From assembly GCA_009746045.1 (NCBI GenBank), contig RPFO01000380.1:1470020-1521019 (forward strand): a DNA stretch of 51,000 nt, given 5' to 3'. The notes beneath the pieces are model-generated. The model was not told the DNA's origin. It made no database searches and was given only the letters and a program-made list of their open reading frames with translations. Source of the stretch: Mesostigma viride (lineage: Eukaryota; Streptophyta; Mesostigmatophyceae; Mesostigmatales; Mesostigmataceae). This document shows positions 22,801-33,874 of this stretch, one piece after another (position 1 is the first letter of the stretch; each line of letters begins with the position of its first letter). The position numbers and the translations under genes are program-made.

Positions 22801-23460
22801 AGGTTCCATACCCTCCCTGGGAAGTTAGGTGGGGGTTCACTTTTCCTTGGGGAAAAAAGATAGTCTTTTGGCCAAGTTTGACTGGCGCTATCATCCAAAT
22901 GCTTCGATAAACCCGTGGTATTATTGCATATTCTAAAAGCCCTTGAAGTGTAGATACTCCTAGCATCTTCAGTGGTTGGGGGCATTTGGAGTTGTGGCCT
23001 GTGAGTTATGATTTTTCTCATTTTCAGGGGTCTGAAAGTGCCCAAAATGGTCCTCCCGACTAAGGGTTAAGGGGCAGCCAAGGCGGCAACCACAGCGGCG
23101 GCCGGGCCAAGGGCATGGATATCGTCCATATAGGCGAGGAGCACGACATCTGGGGGCGCAGCGTGGACACCTTGGAGAGCCTTGTGCAGCAGGGCGCGGA
23201 CAAGTAAAAGGGGCCGAGGGGGTCACCTTGCTGCGTTCCCGTGCGGGAAGCGACGTCGGCGAACGTCCCATCATCCATGAGGAAGGAGAGTTGAGTGGGC
23301 TCGCCGTATAGCAGGCTGCTGTCCACGCATGCAAGAAGGTCAGGGAACGCCTCGCGCGCCGACGGCCTCAAAGATGCTAGCCTTGGTGACAGCATTGAAC
23401 GCATGGTGGGCGTGGCATCCACCTTCAGCGCCACATGGGCCGGATGCGTCTCTAGTAGGC
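19880..23460 (-). pseudogene. LINE reverse transcriptase remnant 2, split by a TTAA transposon
   Basis: A different LINE family from remnant 1. On the minus strand 23460-23067 shows FNAVTKASIFEAV, LLACVDSSLLYGEPTQLSF, GTQQGDPLGPF and the catalytic LAYMDDIHALGP. After a 1361-bp TTAA element, 21705 onward continues with TLPKCAVFSPQGDCSGFP and GFSCLGV, then frameshifted stretches of the RT connection region (CRMSGCGLTRAAR). Near 20400 comes FYSPNHRPDI with a shifted LLLDVSVTGSA, and near 19980 SYWQLRLSLALTRTVADV, which resembles the C-terminus of algal non-LTR elements. Many frameshifts; no intact ORF. Order and orientation are consistent across the insertion. Ends are approximate. Confidence 0.7.
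21706..23066. mobile_element. piggyBac-like TTAA MITE, 1361 bp
   Basis: Target duplication TTAA at 21702-21705 and 23067-23070. Terminal inverted repeats CCCTTAGTCGGG (21706-21717) and CCCGACTAAGGG (23055-23066) are perfect over 12 bp. A perfect 10-bp stem with 4-nt loop (AACCACCCGA ... TCGGGTGGTT) lies at about 21724-21747. No ORF of note, so it is non-autonomous. CCC-starting repeats at TTAA fit piggyBac. It interrupts LINE remnant 2. Confidence 0.85.
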
Positions 23461-23481
23461 CTGAACTATGTGCACGATGTC

Positions 23482-24186
23482 TGTAACAACCAAATGTTAC
23501 ATCCAAAGTTTTCCTACTGTTGATCTTATTATGAGTTCTTGAGGATAATTATTTGAGAAGTTAGGAGGCTTGACGTCTATTGGATATTGGGCCTGCTGAG
23601 ATCTGTCGAAATTATTGTTCTACCCTCATTGGTCGTGGCCTGATCCACGTAGGGTACTTTGCATGGTTTTGTTTAGTCAGTCATAGATTCTCTTTAATAC
23701 CGCTGTACCTGGTGGATCTGGTTCCAGGTCATGGAGATTCAGTATGTGCTGGCCTTGTGTTGTGTTGAGGATTCGGAGGATAAGATCTTATCTTGCTCAA
23801 GTGATCCTCACTTTTGATTGGTCCTTCCGGGTTAGGGTTGAGCCGACTCTGCGAACACGATGACTTTTATCCTGTTGGTAGTGGTCGTGCAGGTGTGCGT
23901 ACGTGAGAGCTAAAGCTATGGTGTAATTCAAGGGTTTCCTTGTTTCATCAATCAAACAACCCTTGCTAAAAGTCAACTATAACTTCAACAGATAGTCGAC
24001 TTGGATATAACTTGTCTGTTGTGTCTAACAAGGGTGGGGACTCATTCCCTTAACTGTTGAAGATCCATCTTCATTGCTTCTCTGGACGTGAAGTTATCTG
24101 TCGCGACTCCAACCCAGGTATAAAGATCTTTTCACACCAATGCTGATACTGAGGCTGTTGCAAACACAACATTTTTAGTTGTTACA
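23482..24186. mobile_element. Solo LTR, 705 bp
   Basis: Starts TGTAACAAC and ends GTTGTTACA (TG...CA with a 9-bp terminal inverted repeat) and is flanked by the identical 5-mer ATGTC at 23477-23481 and 24187-24191, as expected for an LTR-retrotransposon integrase. A TATAAAG lies at about 24119. No internal gag-pol sequence is present, so this is a recombination-derived solo LTR. Confidence 0.8.
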
Positions 24187-24191
24187 ATGTC

Positions 24192-24562
24192 CATATTTTC
24201 ATGTAAGAATTGCACAACCATTTGCAGTCAACAACTACATGTTCATGGTGGTTCATCTTCGATCCATCTGTCTTCTGTCTTCTGCTTTATTTGTCTACTT
24301 ACTACATGCCCAGAAGGCAAATTGGTATGCCAGCGCCAGCAAAGTTGGATTGACTCAGTTCCAATGGAACCTGTATACTGCAATATCATTGTTCGATAGG
24401 GGGGTCAATGAACCTGCCCACTCCGGAATCAGGTATGCATTCGAAAAAGGCACGGCTGTCCTTATCTGTGCTCGATAAGCTGATGCTTGCATGCCCTTTC
24501 GGCGACATGCCTGCCAGCCGATCAAGCATGCATACTGTCTCCAGTCGATCAGTCAAGAGTAC
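24192..24562. other. TRAIP 3' flank, no recognisable feature
   Basis: Between the solo LTR and the TRAIP stop codon. Short frames only; probably the 3' UTR and flank of TRAIP. No clear polyadenylation signal was identified. Confidence 0.4.
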
Positions 24563-27500
24563 CTATCCTTTGGCGAAAAAATGCTCCAATGTCCGAGATA
24601 CCACCGGCTTTGTGGCCATGCTGGCCGAAGTGGAACTGCCACTTGGACGTGCTCTCTTCGCAGCTGGTGCCTGGATGCACACAGCACGTGGACACACAGA
24701 CATAAAGGCTCGTTCTCTCGTTAACAAGGCGAAGCAAATTGGGAAACCAAGGGGGGTGTAGACGGAATGTGCAGCCCAGTCACCCCCCTCGCCCCCCCCC
24801 CCCCCCACCCCAAACACACAGAGGCACCCCAACCAGAGACACCCGCAGACACCCACACCTACCTACCCACAAACCGTTTCCTACCTAAGTAGGCAACAAA
24901 ACGAAAACCCAGTCTCCAATTTTACTCATAAAACCAGGACCGAGATGCCCCACACGCATGCGCAGATAAGAAGGCCGTACAAGTGTGCATGCGCAGATGA
25001 AAAGGTTGTACAAGTGTGCACGCGCAGATAAACCAATTTGTACAGAAAAGGCCGGGCCACAAGGTACCTGTGCGCTGCTCGTGGTTGCCACGTCGCTGGT
25101 CCGGAACACCTTCGTGCGGCCGCCCATGCCGTCCGGCCCTGACAGGATGAACCGGGGCGGTGCGGTGGTCGGCAGGGAGTTGGAAGAAGGCAGCTTGCCA
25201 CCGCCCGCGTGCGCTGCCCTGGCAAACGAGGGGATCCAGTTCTCCTTCAAAGGCTTCACACATAGCAGCGAACGTGGCTTGGCAGGCGGCAAAGCAGCGC
25301 CCCCAGAGGTGCCATCTTTCCCAGTAATGGCACCATTGCCCTCGGCTAGGACACCGTCCTGCTCACGAGTGGCGCCTAGGGTGGCCCCAGGCTTTAGTAG
25401 GAAGTCAGGGGCATCATCGGCACCCAACGAGCCATCAGGGCGGGAGATGGCAAAGGGGTTTGGGATGCTGGTAGAAAGAGGGCCACCCGACTGGCCGAAG
25501 ATTCGGCGGGAATTCACAGAGATCACGAGGGGCTGCGGAGACGGCTCCGTGGCAGCAGCCTCCCCTTTGATCCAATCATCCGCATCCTGGCATGCCCGCC
25601 CACTCGGCTCACGGCTTGGTTCGTCCAGCGCCTGGGCTTCAGGCAGGTCGCTGTCCAGGGGCTTGAAGACGTGCCGGGGTCTGCTCACATGGCTGCTGCA
25701 AAGGGGCACGCTGGCGTTGCTGTCATTGCCGAGCAAACGTGCAGCATTGGGGGCCGCGCCATCCTCGGGAAGGCGGAGATGATTGCTGGCATCCGCGCCA
25801 CCGTTTGATGCCTGCGGCAATGCTTGCTGCCGCGAGGGGGGCCGCTCCTTCAAGACCGAGTTGAGCTGGTCCTGCACGACATGGCGTCAGGTGTAAGCAC
25901 AACGTGGCATCAGGGTTTAGCACGACATGGCGTCAGCGTTTAGCACTGCATGGCATCAGCGTTTAGCACGACATAGCGTCATGGTTCAGCAGGACATGGC
26001 GTCATGGTTCAGCAGGACATGGCGGATACATTTCTTGAGATTCCAGGGGGAACTGGCTCTTGGCAGACGTGCATGCATACCACACATGTTACATGCCCAA
26101 TCCTGTGAGTTTCCGTCTATCTGTCCTCTCCACGAGTCAGTCAGGGAGGTACCATCGCACTCGCCTAATGCACATGCGTCTTGTCGGATAGCCTGGCCAT
26201 TAAGATGCCGGCGGCACTGATCAACATTTGCACAGTTGTTAGGTCCACCTGGGTCTTTAAACAATGCATTTCGCGTTCAATGGCCTATATTATTGCATCC
26301 ATTCCGGCTGCCCGGCATGTTGTTTACATAGCTGTGCACCAGACCGGCTTGGGACATGAATGCATGCCATTCGGGCACCGTCTATTGCCCATGTGCGCGT
26401 GACCATCCACCTGTAGCTTCTGGCATCTGCGCGCCAGCTCTTTCTTCTGCTGCCGTACGGTGGCGTACTTGTCCCATGCCTCTTCCTCCCGTTGTCGCGC
26501 AGCCGACGCGGCGGATAGCTGCGCTTGGTACTCCCTGGGGGGTCAGGGGAATAAGAAGTGTAGTGTGGAGAGATAGGGTAGTGACGTCACCAATACCGCA
26601 ATCAAGGTGATCCGCACAAAGATAGGCTGGACAAGAGGCGCATCTTCAACAGTGCATCTGCTAGAGCAGCAAGGACGGCAGACTCGCACGGTTGTTAATT
26701 CTAATAATATTGATCATCCAGCCAGCCATTATCATGGTTTTTAATTCTAACGATCTTGGTCATGCAGCCAGCCATTCTCACGTTTAGTAATTCTAACGAT
26801 CTCGGTCATGCAGCCAGCCATTCTCACGTTTAGTAATTCTAACGATCTTGGTCATCCAGCCAGCCATTCTCATGGCTGTTGATTCTAATGAGTAATGTCC
26901 TTCTATGTTGTCCATATTCTTGTGTGTTCTTCTGTGTTGTTGATTCTAACGTTCTTGTATGTCGTCAATATATTCTTCTGTGTTCTTCTATGTTGTTCTT
27001 AACGTTGATTCTAATGTTCTCGGCCATCCAGCCAGAGTCTCTTCGTACGAACAACAAGCATAAATACTGCATATCTACGGGGTTATGAAGCTGGTGGGCA
27101 TCGGTTCACGATCAGCTTGGTGACAAGAGCAAAAGTAGTCCCCTAGCAAAGGGTGCAATGGCAAGAGCAAGTACAGGACAAGTTCCAGACTTCTGGCCTG
27201 CGCCGGTTGTCTCATCGATACCAAGGCCAAGAATAAGATATACCAAGCACCAATACTCTATTCGATGCATCAAGGGTGGAGATGAGCCCACCTCCGTGTC
27301 CTTGGCAGCATCACATGTCAGCAGTGTGCCTCGATGCAATACTACGCAATCCCCACAATCCATGATATGGCACACAGCCATGGCAAACCTTGACCCACCT
27401 CTGTGTGCGCGGCAACATCAACGTCCACATCATGTCCTGAAGCAAAACCTAGAGGTTTCTACTACAACTACGGGGTAACTAGTACATATATAATGATACA

Positions 27501-30500
27501 GCGCGCCGTCGCCGCAGAACAAAAGTCACCTCTGTGTGCGCTGCAGCATCGTCCCCAGCTCGGTGATGGCGGCCGCTGGGTGGCAGCTGTTCACCAGGTC
27601 CGCCAGCCACCTGGCATCGTCGTCACCGTCGGGGATGCTCCTGCGGGGCATGCACACAAAACACACACACAAAGCACACAAACAATGCACACACACAAAG
27701 CACACAAACAAAACACACACACAATGCACACACACAAAGGACACAAACAAAGAGCACACAAAGCACACACAAGAATTCCATGTTAGCCGAGATGCGGGGA
27801 CACCGAAATATGATCCGGCGCTTGAGAGGGTCATGGTGACTGTGGCGGAACAGATCTCTGGCTAGTTGGGCCTTGCTGAGAGTATGCATCGAATATATCG
27901 TGTCACACTTGAACAACAAATAGTAAACACATCCCCCGTCTTGTCCCCTCCATGGGCCATGCATGAAGTTTGGGCCAGAGGCGGCGTTGGCTGAACCACA
28001 GCTGTGACAAGTGGCAGATGCCAGGTGTCTGAAGGGCGATGGGCGTAGGACCCTAGTACTTACTACAAACCGTTTGATGGAACTTAAGTCCTATCAACCC
28101 ATGGCCTATCAAGCCATGGCCTATCAAACCATGGCCTATTTAACCATGGCCTATCAACCGATGGCCCATAAACCCATGGCCTATCCACCCATGGAAAATA
28201 GTTGCCAGAGAGCACTCACTCTTCCAGCCCCCGAAGGCGCGCCAGCTGGCACTCTGACGTCAGCCTCAACTCCTCCAGAGCCACCTTGGCCGCCTTGGCG
28301 TCCTGACGGATATTCGCATGGGAATGAGCAGAATAGGCCGCACGCACGGGCAGAGAGGATGTGAGGGATGGATGCAGAACAAAGCACATGAGTACAAAAG
28401 CGTACACGTACTAGAAGAGCATAAAGAACAAAGCACATGAGTACAAAAGCATACATGTCCTAGAAGAGCATAAAGAACAAAGCACATGAGTACAAAAGCA
28501 TACATGTACTAGAAGAGCATAAAGAACAAAGCACACGAGTACAAAAGCATACATGTACTAGAAGAGCATAAAGAACAAAGCACATGAGTACAAAAGCATA
28601 CATGTACTAGAAGAGCATAAAGAACAAAGCACATGAGTACAAAAGCATACATGTACTAGAAGAGCATAAAGAACAAAGCACATGAGTACAAAAGCATTCA
28701 TGTACTAGAAGAGGCTTAAAGAGCATGTTGAGGGTTTGGCTTTGCACACATAGCCACAAACAGCGAACATAGGCACAAAAAGCACACATAGGCACACACA
28801 CCTACACTAAGCATGCTTAGAGGACAAATCTTAGCATGACATCGCGTAAACATGCACATGGATAAACACATGCGAGCCATGATTGGACCTCGTTCTAAAC
28901 ATATGGCCCTGGCCCTTCGTTTCCCACGCAAACACCCTTGCTCCTGCGTCGTCAAACTGTACTTCTTCTCTCAGGTTGTCACTCAACCTTCTTCACATTC
29001 GACTTACTTCGACGCTCTCATTCTTCTATGCCTCTCGTGCTCTTCCTTTCTCATGCACTCATCCTTTCCCAAGCTGCGTCGTTCTACTTTCATCCAGCGC
29101 TCCTCTAGAATGACCCTAATTCTTTTGTGCACGAGTTCATCCCACTTGTCTCCGTCACCTTCTCTGCCGCGTGCCGCTGGCCCCGCTCCATCTCCAGCAA
29201 AGAGCGCGCGTTGCTCAGCTCCCGCTGGGTGCGCCGCAGGCTGGTCTGCAGCTCCTTGTGGTCGTTCTCCCACGCCAACTGGGTGTCCCTGGCATCCGCC
29301 AACTCCTGCTCAAGCTGCTTGCAGACAGGTGGGTGGACACACATGGATCGTGATTGCATGGGTTGAAGCACACGGGTGGAAACACGTGCATTTGAAAAAG
29401 CAAGGGGTGGAAGCAAATGCATCGAAAACATGTGGGTTGAGCTGCAATGCAACAACTACCGTTGCATGCTACCAAGGGAGCCATGCGTTGGAAGACATCA
29501 TTGGGTTGATAGTTGAAACACATGGAACATGGTGCCATGCAAACAAGGGTGGGGCGACGTGGGATGGAGCCCATGGGTTGGCGTGTTGCTCCATCGCATA
29601 CAAATCCCAGGTCAGACAATGGTCAGATTCGGAATCCAAACAATCAAGGTTCTGATTCCGCAAAAGGTCGCCATTCGCCTGGCATGCAAAGAGCTGGGAG
29701 CATAAACTCACCCGTAAGACCACTATCATGCGCTGTGAACGTCTCGGATCGACGCATCCCGAGTGCGTTGATAGAAACACCCAGAATCCTATGCAGAGTG
29801 ATGCAGATTGCAGGGACACTAAGCCCGAAATAAGGCCGGGGTTTCATTACTACCTTCTGTTGCGCATGAAACTATGCAACCTACCTTCTAACTCCCACCC
29901 CACCCCACGCTCCCCCCACCCCACCCACAAAATCATCTTTGCATCATGAACCTGAGAGAGGGTGGTTCTTTTCTGATCAGACACTCCGCAAAGGTGAAAA
30001 CCTTTGCGTTCAGTGCCGGGCCGCGGAAAACGCGGAAAACGCGATCTGCAAATGAATCCGACCGGAATCGAACTGGGGACCTCTCGCACCAATTTTGCTG
30101 ACTATAGGACGGACGTCTCCGGTTACCATGGCATCGCCAACTTACACCTACAGTCATCCGCAAAAGTTCTCCTGTCCGGGGAGTGATGCAAGCCTTTCGG
30201 ATTTGGTACTAGATAAATCACTCGAGATCTGTGTGTAGGAGTACTACACACGTGTCTGCACGCGAGACTTGTTCAGTCTCGCACCGTGAGACGGGCTGAA
30301 CACGGCTGAATCCTTCTTGGTTCTGGCTACGATTTCAACGATACCATAGCACAGCAATTACATTTCATAGTCGGGAAATACCGGTAATGGTTCAGAACAG
30401 ACATACTAGTAATCACCAAACCAATAGCAGTTACGAAGCGGTTACGTTTCGAGCATAGATGCAACCGCTGCAGCTGCAGCCATCTTGCCCATACCTTCTG

Positions 30501-31395
30501 CATCATCTATACGAGATTGTTGGGACATGACCCTTGCTATCAGCATTATGTGCTGGTAGTCCTTTTTTATATCTCCTGACCCAGAGGAGAGGCAGTAATA
30601 GTAAAGAGGGGGAGCCTTCCAATCTACAACCATGAGCCATGACAAGGGCAAGCTAGTTGCCCCCAAAACGCGCTACTCTATCCTCTGGCAGCAGGTCACA
30701 CTGCCCTGGTAGGCGTACTCACATGAGCAACGGACGCCTGGCCCTCCTCGGCTGACCGGGTGGCGACCAACAGCTGGCGTTCCACGGATGCCAGTCGGGA
30801 CTGGCGAACAGGCATCAGGACAGCGCACGCAGCACGGAGTTTAGCACGTCATGTTTAGGTATTAAAGTTACAGCTGTGTGACTGTGTTCAAGGGCAAAAG
30901 TTGTGATCGTGCTCAAGGGCAGAAATGGACCAGCCCGAGCATGGGCGTGGCATTGAATATATAGACATTACGGACCTGGCATTCCTCCAGTGACAGCTGT
31001 TCAATTGGTCGGCCTCCATCCTTTGCCGTAGCCTGGGTGTGAGCGTCGTCGTCGGACAGGAAAATCACACGCAAGATCTCCCGGGTGGGTTTGTACTGCT
31101 GCTTGCAAAGCGGACAGCTCTCGCAGCCACTTCTTGGTGCTGCTCGCCATTTCTCGATGCTGCGAAGGATGTCCACGGCGCAGGCAGTGTTGCGACGTCT
31201 CGGATCAGGAACGGGGTGGGGGGGTGGGGGGGTGGGGGGGGGATGTACCAAACCATGCCTTGCCCTTTACTAGTAACATCAACCTATTTTCGCTTACCAA
31301 GGGTAGTGGAACAGGTGCCCACAGGGAGTGCTCGCCACACGAGTTCCCTCATCCGTTTGCAATGACTCCAAGCAGATACAGCAAGATATCCCCAT
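24563..31395 (-). CDS. TRAIP: TRAIP-like RING E3 ubiquitin ligase
   Basis: TRAIP ubiquitinates replisome components at converging forks and DNA crosslinks in the nucleus. Nine exons on the minus strand: 31395-31298, 31159-30976, 30800-30723, 29317-29159, 28302-28220, 27640-27530, 26534-26411, 25871-25068 and 24670-24563; total 1749 nt, about 582 aa, longer than human (469 aa). RING at residues 5-51: C5-x2-C8, C25-G-H27, H30, C33, C48-x2-C51, with IEKW after C33. Exons 3-7 encode a long Glu/Gln/Leu-rich coiled coil. Exon 8 is low complexity and ends in the TRAIP signature GPDGMGGRTKVFRTSD. Exon 9 ends RTLEHFFAKG, a PCNA-interaction-like box. An extra coiled-coil exon between exons 3 and 4 cannot be excluded. 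It is divergent from PFDN6. Confidence 0.9.
26697..26890 (-). repeat. About 46-bp tandem repeat in TRAIP intron 7
   Basis: Four to five units containing ATTCTAACGATCTTGGTCAT followed by GCAGCCAGCCATTCTCA; degenerate TTCTAACGTTCTTG variants continue to about 27030. Confidence 0.8.
27285..27545 (-). repeat. Copies of the TRAIP exon 6 3' end in intron 6
   Basis: The exon 6 tail and donor (minus strand, around 27545-27526, CGCACACAGAG|GTGAC) recurs with changes at about 27412-27393 (CGCACACAGAG|GTGGG) and, more decayed, at about 27306-27287 (GGACACGGAG|GTGGG). Spacings are 131 and 107 bp, and flanking bases also align for the first pair. Both copies keep AG|GT. Confidence 0.65.
27648..27770 (-). 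repeat. About 26-bp CA-rich tandem repeat in TRAIP intron 5
   Basis: Units of ACACACACAAAGCACACAAA plus CAATGC, about four to five times, directly upstream (in gene sense) of the acceptor of exon 6. On the minus strand it is a pyrimidine-rich TGTGTTTG tract. Confidence 0.8.
28092..28195 (-). repeat. 15-bp minisatellite in TRAIP intron 5
   Basis: About seven units of CTATCAACCCATGGC with small changes; ends 25 nt before the donor of exon 5. Confidence 0.9.
28381..28723 (-). repeat. 49-bp tandem repeat, 7 copies, in TRAIP intron 4
   Basis: Units start at 28381, 28430, 28479, 28528, 28577, 28626 and 28675, nearly identical (AAAGCACATGAGTACAAAAG ...). The array begins about 80 nt upstream, in gene sense, of exon 5. 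Confidence 0.95.
29971..30155 (-). mobile_element. tRNA-derived SINE, copy 1, in TRAIP intron 3
   Basis: In minus orientation an A-box-like TGCCATGGTAACCGG is followed about 60 nt later by the B-box-like AGTTCGATTCC, then an about 95-bp body that ends CTGATCAGAA. The body holds the perfect hairpin CGCAAAGGT-GAAA-ACCTTTGCG (29987-30008 on the plus strand). The body is shared with 35099-35203 at about 98% identity. No full tRNA cloverleaf forms, so it is not a tRNA gene. The 5' end is approximate. Confidence 0.7.
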
Positions 31396-32282
31396 ATTGA
31401 CGCCAGACGCCGTCGGCAACGGTTTCGCAAGCTGGTGCACGGTCGCTTCTTATGCGGCAACAGCGAAATTCGTGGCATTTATGCATTGCAGGATGGGGTG
31501 GGATTCGGGGTAAACTCCCGGTTGATCAGTCATGGAACAATTCCAGGCAAGCAGCCCCCGGATCTATCACGGCATTGCCTCACATAGCAGCCATCTAATT
31601 CCACGTTCTAAATTTGCGTTGGCATTGGCAGTTGTGAAGTTACCAAAAGTAAGAGTTTATGTTCCAGCGACGACAAGCGTGCATTTATAATACTTGTGCT
31701 TTGGTGAGCTAGAATTCGGTCCTTTGTTATTTCGTCGCTTCTTCGTCTCGTAATAAATCATACGAACTTGAACTAGTGCACAAGTTCTCCGTTTGCACGG
31801 TTGCACGCAGGTTTAAGTTCGCACGTTTGCACGAACGTTATTAGCACCTCAATACTTCACCAGCACCTGACACGTGATGCACCACGAAGCGGGCCATTTA
31901 AACTGGGCAAGACTGGGCATGATGCACGAGCTGGCGCCTGGCGGGCCGATCTCAAGGGTTGGCACTTGGCAGTTGGCACGGTCACTCGGTCAGATGCGGC
32001 ACGCGGAACATGACTTCTGCTCGCTGTCACAAGTACACGCGGAACAGGGGTTCTGCTCGCTGTCACCAGTATTTCTGACGCCTTTTGCTCAGCGATGGTG
32101 TAAAATGGCTGGGTGCAGGACGTCGTGGTACACCGCAAGACAATAAACAAATAATTACTTTGTACAATAGCCTTCTCCGTATAGTAGTGTTGGCAGCCGC
32201 ATAAGGTTTCAAGCTGTTCGAAAGGATATGCACTTGAAAGAATAGACTGAATGGAATAAAAGGCCAACAGGTGGTAACGGAA
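31396..32282. promoter_or_regulatory. Divergent intergenic region between TRAIP and PFDN6
   Basis: 887 bp separating two outward start codons; it must contain both promoters. A 36-bp direct duplication (ACGCGGAACA...CTGCTCGCTGTCAC) lies at about 32001-32070. No ORF here looks coding. Promoter role inferred from position. Confidence 0.5.
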
Positions 32283-33874
32283 ATGAGCCAGCAAGCGCTT
32301 GACGCTGAAGTGGAGGCATATCGGTCACTGAATAAAGGTATCGAAGAACTCAACTGAAAAATTTACCCCTCGCGCACTTCTGGCTTCGCACTGCACTTCA
32401 GCCATACATTTTATGCCTGGCGTTAACCCAACCTCTGCCTGCTGTCTTTGGAACCCTGCAGACCTCTCGAAGCATCAAACTACCATACAGCAGCTCACGT
32501 CCCAGCTGAACGAGAATGAGATGGTTTTAAAGGTGACTTTTCCCATCGTATTCCGGATAATCTCTTATTGTGATTTGGCCACTTTCATAGGTCTAAAAGC
32601 AGCGCTTGTGTTGCAGCAAAGGGGTTCTGTCATGTTAAGGCACGATCCCCATCACTGTCTGCTGCTGCCATACAAAAAACATCTCTCGGAGGTATAGGGG
32701 CTTTTCAAAGTGTGGTTTTAAGCAACTTGCGCACCGCGGTTGGAGACTTTGATGCGCCAAGTTTCCTTTGCTGTGATTTCGGCTTGGCTCCACCCGTTGC
32801 GGCAAAGCCGAAATAAAATGTCCTCGATGCATCACAGAGTACCATATGTAGCGGAACATCCTAGCCAAGCGGGATACCTGCAGACGTGCGCTTATATATG
32901 GCGTGTCGATATTTGCTGCTATGTTGGTCCACATTCTGCATTTGGCCCCCACACCGGTAGGAGCTGGAGATCCTGGACGACGACGCCAACCTGTTCAAGC
33001 TGGTGGGCCCTGTGCTGGTGAAGCAGGACCTGGTGGAGGCCAAGGCCAACGTGACCAACCGCGTGAAGCGCATCGAAGAGGAGACGTGCGTGCTGTTCGC
33101 ATGGGGTGGCTGTTTCCCTTGGCTGCTGGGCAGAAACATTATCATGTTGATTATTATTAGCAACACAGGTTGCCAGATTGTTGGGACCGCTTTTTGCCAT
33201 GCCGTCTTATCAGCGGGGAGCCGTCAAGCCTCCGCCTTCCGTTCGTGTGGTTTGCGGCCAAGATGGACCAACGCGGCATGCTTGCGAACAGCATATGCAC
33301 GTGTGGTGCTGGAAGGTTCTTGGAACCCATTTCCACCTTTTAATGCTGACAATATCACGGGGCATGCCCTTGCCATGTCTGTTGTCCTTCATGCGCCTGC
33401 CCCCTGCCACCTCTGATGCCCCAGGGGCCGCATCAACGGGCTGATCAAGATCACCGACGAAAAGATGGAGAAGAAGCGGCAGGAGGTCCGTTGGACACGC
33501 CGTCGCATAGGAAGCGCAGAGGCTATAGTTATTCTAACAACAAATGTTCTTGTCAACATCGCTGACTTGTTCTTTGGACCGCCGGTCTTGGTTGGTTGAT
33601 GATAGTGGGATGGGGGTGGAAAGGGGTGCTGTTTTGAATTATGCATTTAGGAAGACATCATGGTTGGGGCATGTTGGGGAGACGTACACGTGTTTTGTTG
33701 AATGTCGCTTCAGGATCTCATGTCTACCTGGTTTCATGCCTGCCGCGTCAGGGACATGTGCACGTGATTTGATGCATGTTTGTGTCATGTGTGCGCGTGC
33801 CGTCACATGCACCCATGCAGATCATGAAACTGCAAACCAAGATGCAGCAACAGCAACCGCAGAAGAGGCAATGA
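32283..33874 (+). CDS. PFDN6: Prefoldin subunit 6 (beta-type)
   Basis: Beta subunit of the hexameric prefoldin co-chaperone, which hands nascent actin and tubulin to the CCT chaperonin in the cytosol. Five exons: 32283-32337, 32462-32532, 32961-33085, 33425-33485 and 33821-33874; 366 nt, 121 aa, the normal family size. The protein has the two coiled-coil helices and the conserved QLTSQLNENEMVLKELEIL and ANLFKLVGPVLVKQDLVEA hinge motifs. A Gln-rich end KLQTKMQQQQPQKRQ closes it. Phases 1, 0, 2, 0 agree and all introns are GT-AG. ATG 32283 gives the expected N-terminus MSQQALDAEVEAYRSLNK. Sure of the family. Confidence 0.94.

Noticed and set aside
24985-25782. 265-codon plus-strand ORF
   Set aside because: Antisense of TRAIP exon 8, whose minus-strand reading carries the GPDGMGGRTKV signature and splices in phase.
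29105-29655. Plus-strand ORFs at 28852-29655
   Set aside because: Antisense of TRAIP exon 4, which has a coiled-coil reading frame and good splice sites on the minus strand.
30060-30160. tRNA gene
   Set aside because: B-box present, but no acceptor stem or proper anticodon arm, and the following body recurs at 35099; better read as a SINE.
30442-30666. Extra TRAIP exon (MSQQSRIDDAEGMGKM...)
   Set aside because: Composition fits a coiled coil, but no acceptor/donor pair in phase with exons 3 and 4 was convincing.
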